A stretch of 6,655 nt of DNA from a bacterium (GTDB lineage Bacteria > Hydrogenedentota > Hydrogenedentia > Hydrogenedentiales > SLHB01), in contig JAAEQP010000878.1 in NCBI GenBank assembly GCA_024231375.1, forward strand, positions 1-6,655. Reading direction: 5' to 3'. The position numbers and the translations under genes were made by a program. This document shows, piece after piece, positions 5,793-6,655 of the stretch; the stretch's first letter is position 1, and each line of letters starts with the position of its first letter. The notes under the pieces are model-generated. The model saw nothing but the letters and a program-made list of their open reading frames with translations, made no database searches and had not been told where the DNA came from.

Positions 5793-6620
5793 CTATCGAT
5801 GGCTATCCAACCAGGCGACGATGTCACCGAGAAACTCATCCTTGATGATGTCGTTGTAGAGTTCGTGATACCCGTCTTCGTACAGCTTGAGCGTCTTGTC
5901 GGTTGACGCGGCGCTGTCGTGGAGTTGTTGACTGCCCTTGCAGTCGACAATGCGGTCGCCCGTGCCCGCAAGAAGCAGCATGGGCAACGCGATCTGATCC
6001 ATGGTTCCCTGAATCCGCTTAATGGCATTGGCTATCTGGGCGCCAGTCTGGGCGGTCATGCTCTCGTAATAGCCATGCGGGTCGTCCATGGCGTGCGCCA
6101 CGATCTCCGGGTCGCGTGAGATGCCGCTGACGTCCACTTTGGTCACAGGCAACCAAGGAGTGAGGACGGCCAGAATACCGGCAAGGGCCTGCAAGGCCTT
6201 GGACACGTCGTCGCCCATCTTCACCAAGGCGCTGCTGAAGAGGAGGCCTTTGACGTCCGGTTTGCGCGATACCACGTAGTTCGCCAGGATGAGGCCGCCG
6301 TAGCTGTGGCCGAGAAGGAACGTGGGGACCGCGTCCACCTCCGAGGCAATGTGCTTCAGGTAACAGTCCATGTCGTTCAGGGTGGTGTCGAAGGATTTCA
6401 CCGCGCCGCGTTTGCCTGAGGAACGGCCGGCTCCGCGCTGGTCGAAGGCGTAGACCGCATAGCCGTGGCTGTTGAGGTGCTGAGCCACGGACGCGAAGGA
6501 CCCACCGTAGTGCCCGTATCCATGAACAATGACGACGGCCGCTTTGCATTCGCCCTCGGGCGCCCAACGCCATTCGTACAGATCCACACCGTCGGACCCT
6601 TTGAAACTGCCTTCGAACAT
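5793..6620 (-). CDS. Alpha/beta hydrolase, monoacylglycerol lipase / lysophospholipase type
   Basis: This 275-residue protein has the usual length for the PldB/monoglyceride-lipase group (Hydrolase_4 type). Landmarks in order are the oxyanion-hole motif VHGYGHYGG (32-40), FDQRGAGRSSGKRG (59-72), the nucleophile elbow GHSYGG with Ser106, the cap region at about 130-205, the acid motif LLAGTGDRIVD with Asp222, and the histidine motif DGYHELYND with His252. The catalytic triad is complete, so the enzyme should be an active ester hydrolase, most likely on monoacylglycerols or lysophospholipids. No signal peptide is visible, so it is probably cytoplasmic. GAGGAG lies 8 bases before the ATG. It is convergent with the toxin gene and appears unrelated to the module. 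The exact substrate is not determinable here. Confidence 0.92.
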   Translation of the reverse strand: MFEGSFKGSDGVDLYEWRWAPEGECKAAVVIVHGYGHYGGSFASVAQHLNSHGYAVYAFDQRGAGRSSGKRGAVKSFDTTLNDMDCYLKHIASEVDAVPTFLLGHSYGGLILANYVVSRKPDVKGLLFSSALVKMGDDVSKALQALAGILAVLTPWLPVTKVDVSGISRDPEIVAHAMDDPHGYYESMTAQTGAQIANAIKRIQGTMDQIALPMLLLAGTGDRIVDCKGSQQLHDSAASTDKTLKLYEDGYHELYNDIIKDEFLGDIVAWLDSHR

Positions 6621-6628
6621 TCGCTTGT

Positions 6629-6634
6629 CTCCTC
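6629..6634 (-). promoter_or_regulatory. Ribosome-binding site of the lipase gene
   Basis: GAGGAG on the minus strand ends 8 bases before the ATG at 6620-6618. Only 35 bases lie upstream of the gene within the window, so its promoter cannot be judged. Confidence 0.8.
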
Positions 6635-6655
6635 AATACGCGCCTCACACGGAGG

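Noticed and set aside
6651..6655. GGAGG at the right edge as the ribosome-binding site of a divergent plus-strand gene
   Set aside because: The window ends immediately after it, so no start codon or reading frame can be seen.

Overview
The window comes from a fairly GC-rich bacterium. It carries six protein genes: four on the minus strand and a two-gene toxin-antitoxin module on the plus strand. Three of the four minus-strand genes encode proteins with an N-terminal signal peptide, and most starts have a clear GGAGG-type ribosome-binding site. The combination is a PKD-repeat secreted protein, a secreted SUMF1/FGE-fold protein, a secreted alpha/alpha-toroid (six-hairpin glycosidase-like) protein and a monoacylglycerol-lipase-type hydrolase. 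It resembles environmental Planctomycetota, Lentisphaerota or Hydrogenedentota genomes. That is an inference from gene content, not a taxonomic assignment.

Layout. Positions 1-2431 (minus) hold 810 codons of a large secreted PKD-domain protein whose C-terminus lies beyond the left edge. Upstream is a 552-base gene-free stretch (2432-2983). It contains a near-consensus sigma70-type promoter (2719-2691), a leader of about 250 bases with several hairpins, and a strong hairpin with a T-rich tail just before the ribosome-binding site. This leader is the most interesting unexplained structure in the window. Positions 4969-2984 (minus) form a tight two-gene operon: an exported toroid protein of unknown substrate, then, 15 bases later, an exported SUMF1-fold protein that lacks both catalytic cysteines of true formylglycine-generating enzyme.

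Positions 5089-5686 (plus) hold a Phd/YefM-type antitoxin and a ParE/RelE-type toxin that overlap by 13 bases. The promoter is placed so that transcription would begin at the antitoxin ATG, giving a leaderless message. A direct repeat and a small palindrome within the promoter are candidate operator sites. Positions 5689-5753 form a 65-base near-perfect inverted-repeat element, REP- or MITE-like, that separates the toxin gene from the convergent lipase gene (6620-5793, minus). The lipase has an intact Ser-Asp-His triad and no visible signal peptide.

The secreted genes probably act outside the cytoplasm, on glycans or at the cell surface. The toxin-antitoxin pair looks like an independent module inserted between them and the lipase. 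No tRNA, rRNA, CRISPR array, transposase or integrase gene was seen. There is no clear evidence for a wholly new multi-gene system. The best candidates for something undescribed are the structured leader of the PKD gene and the toroid plus SUMF1-fold pair.
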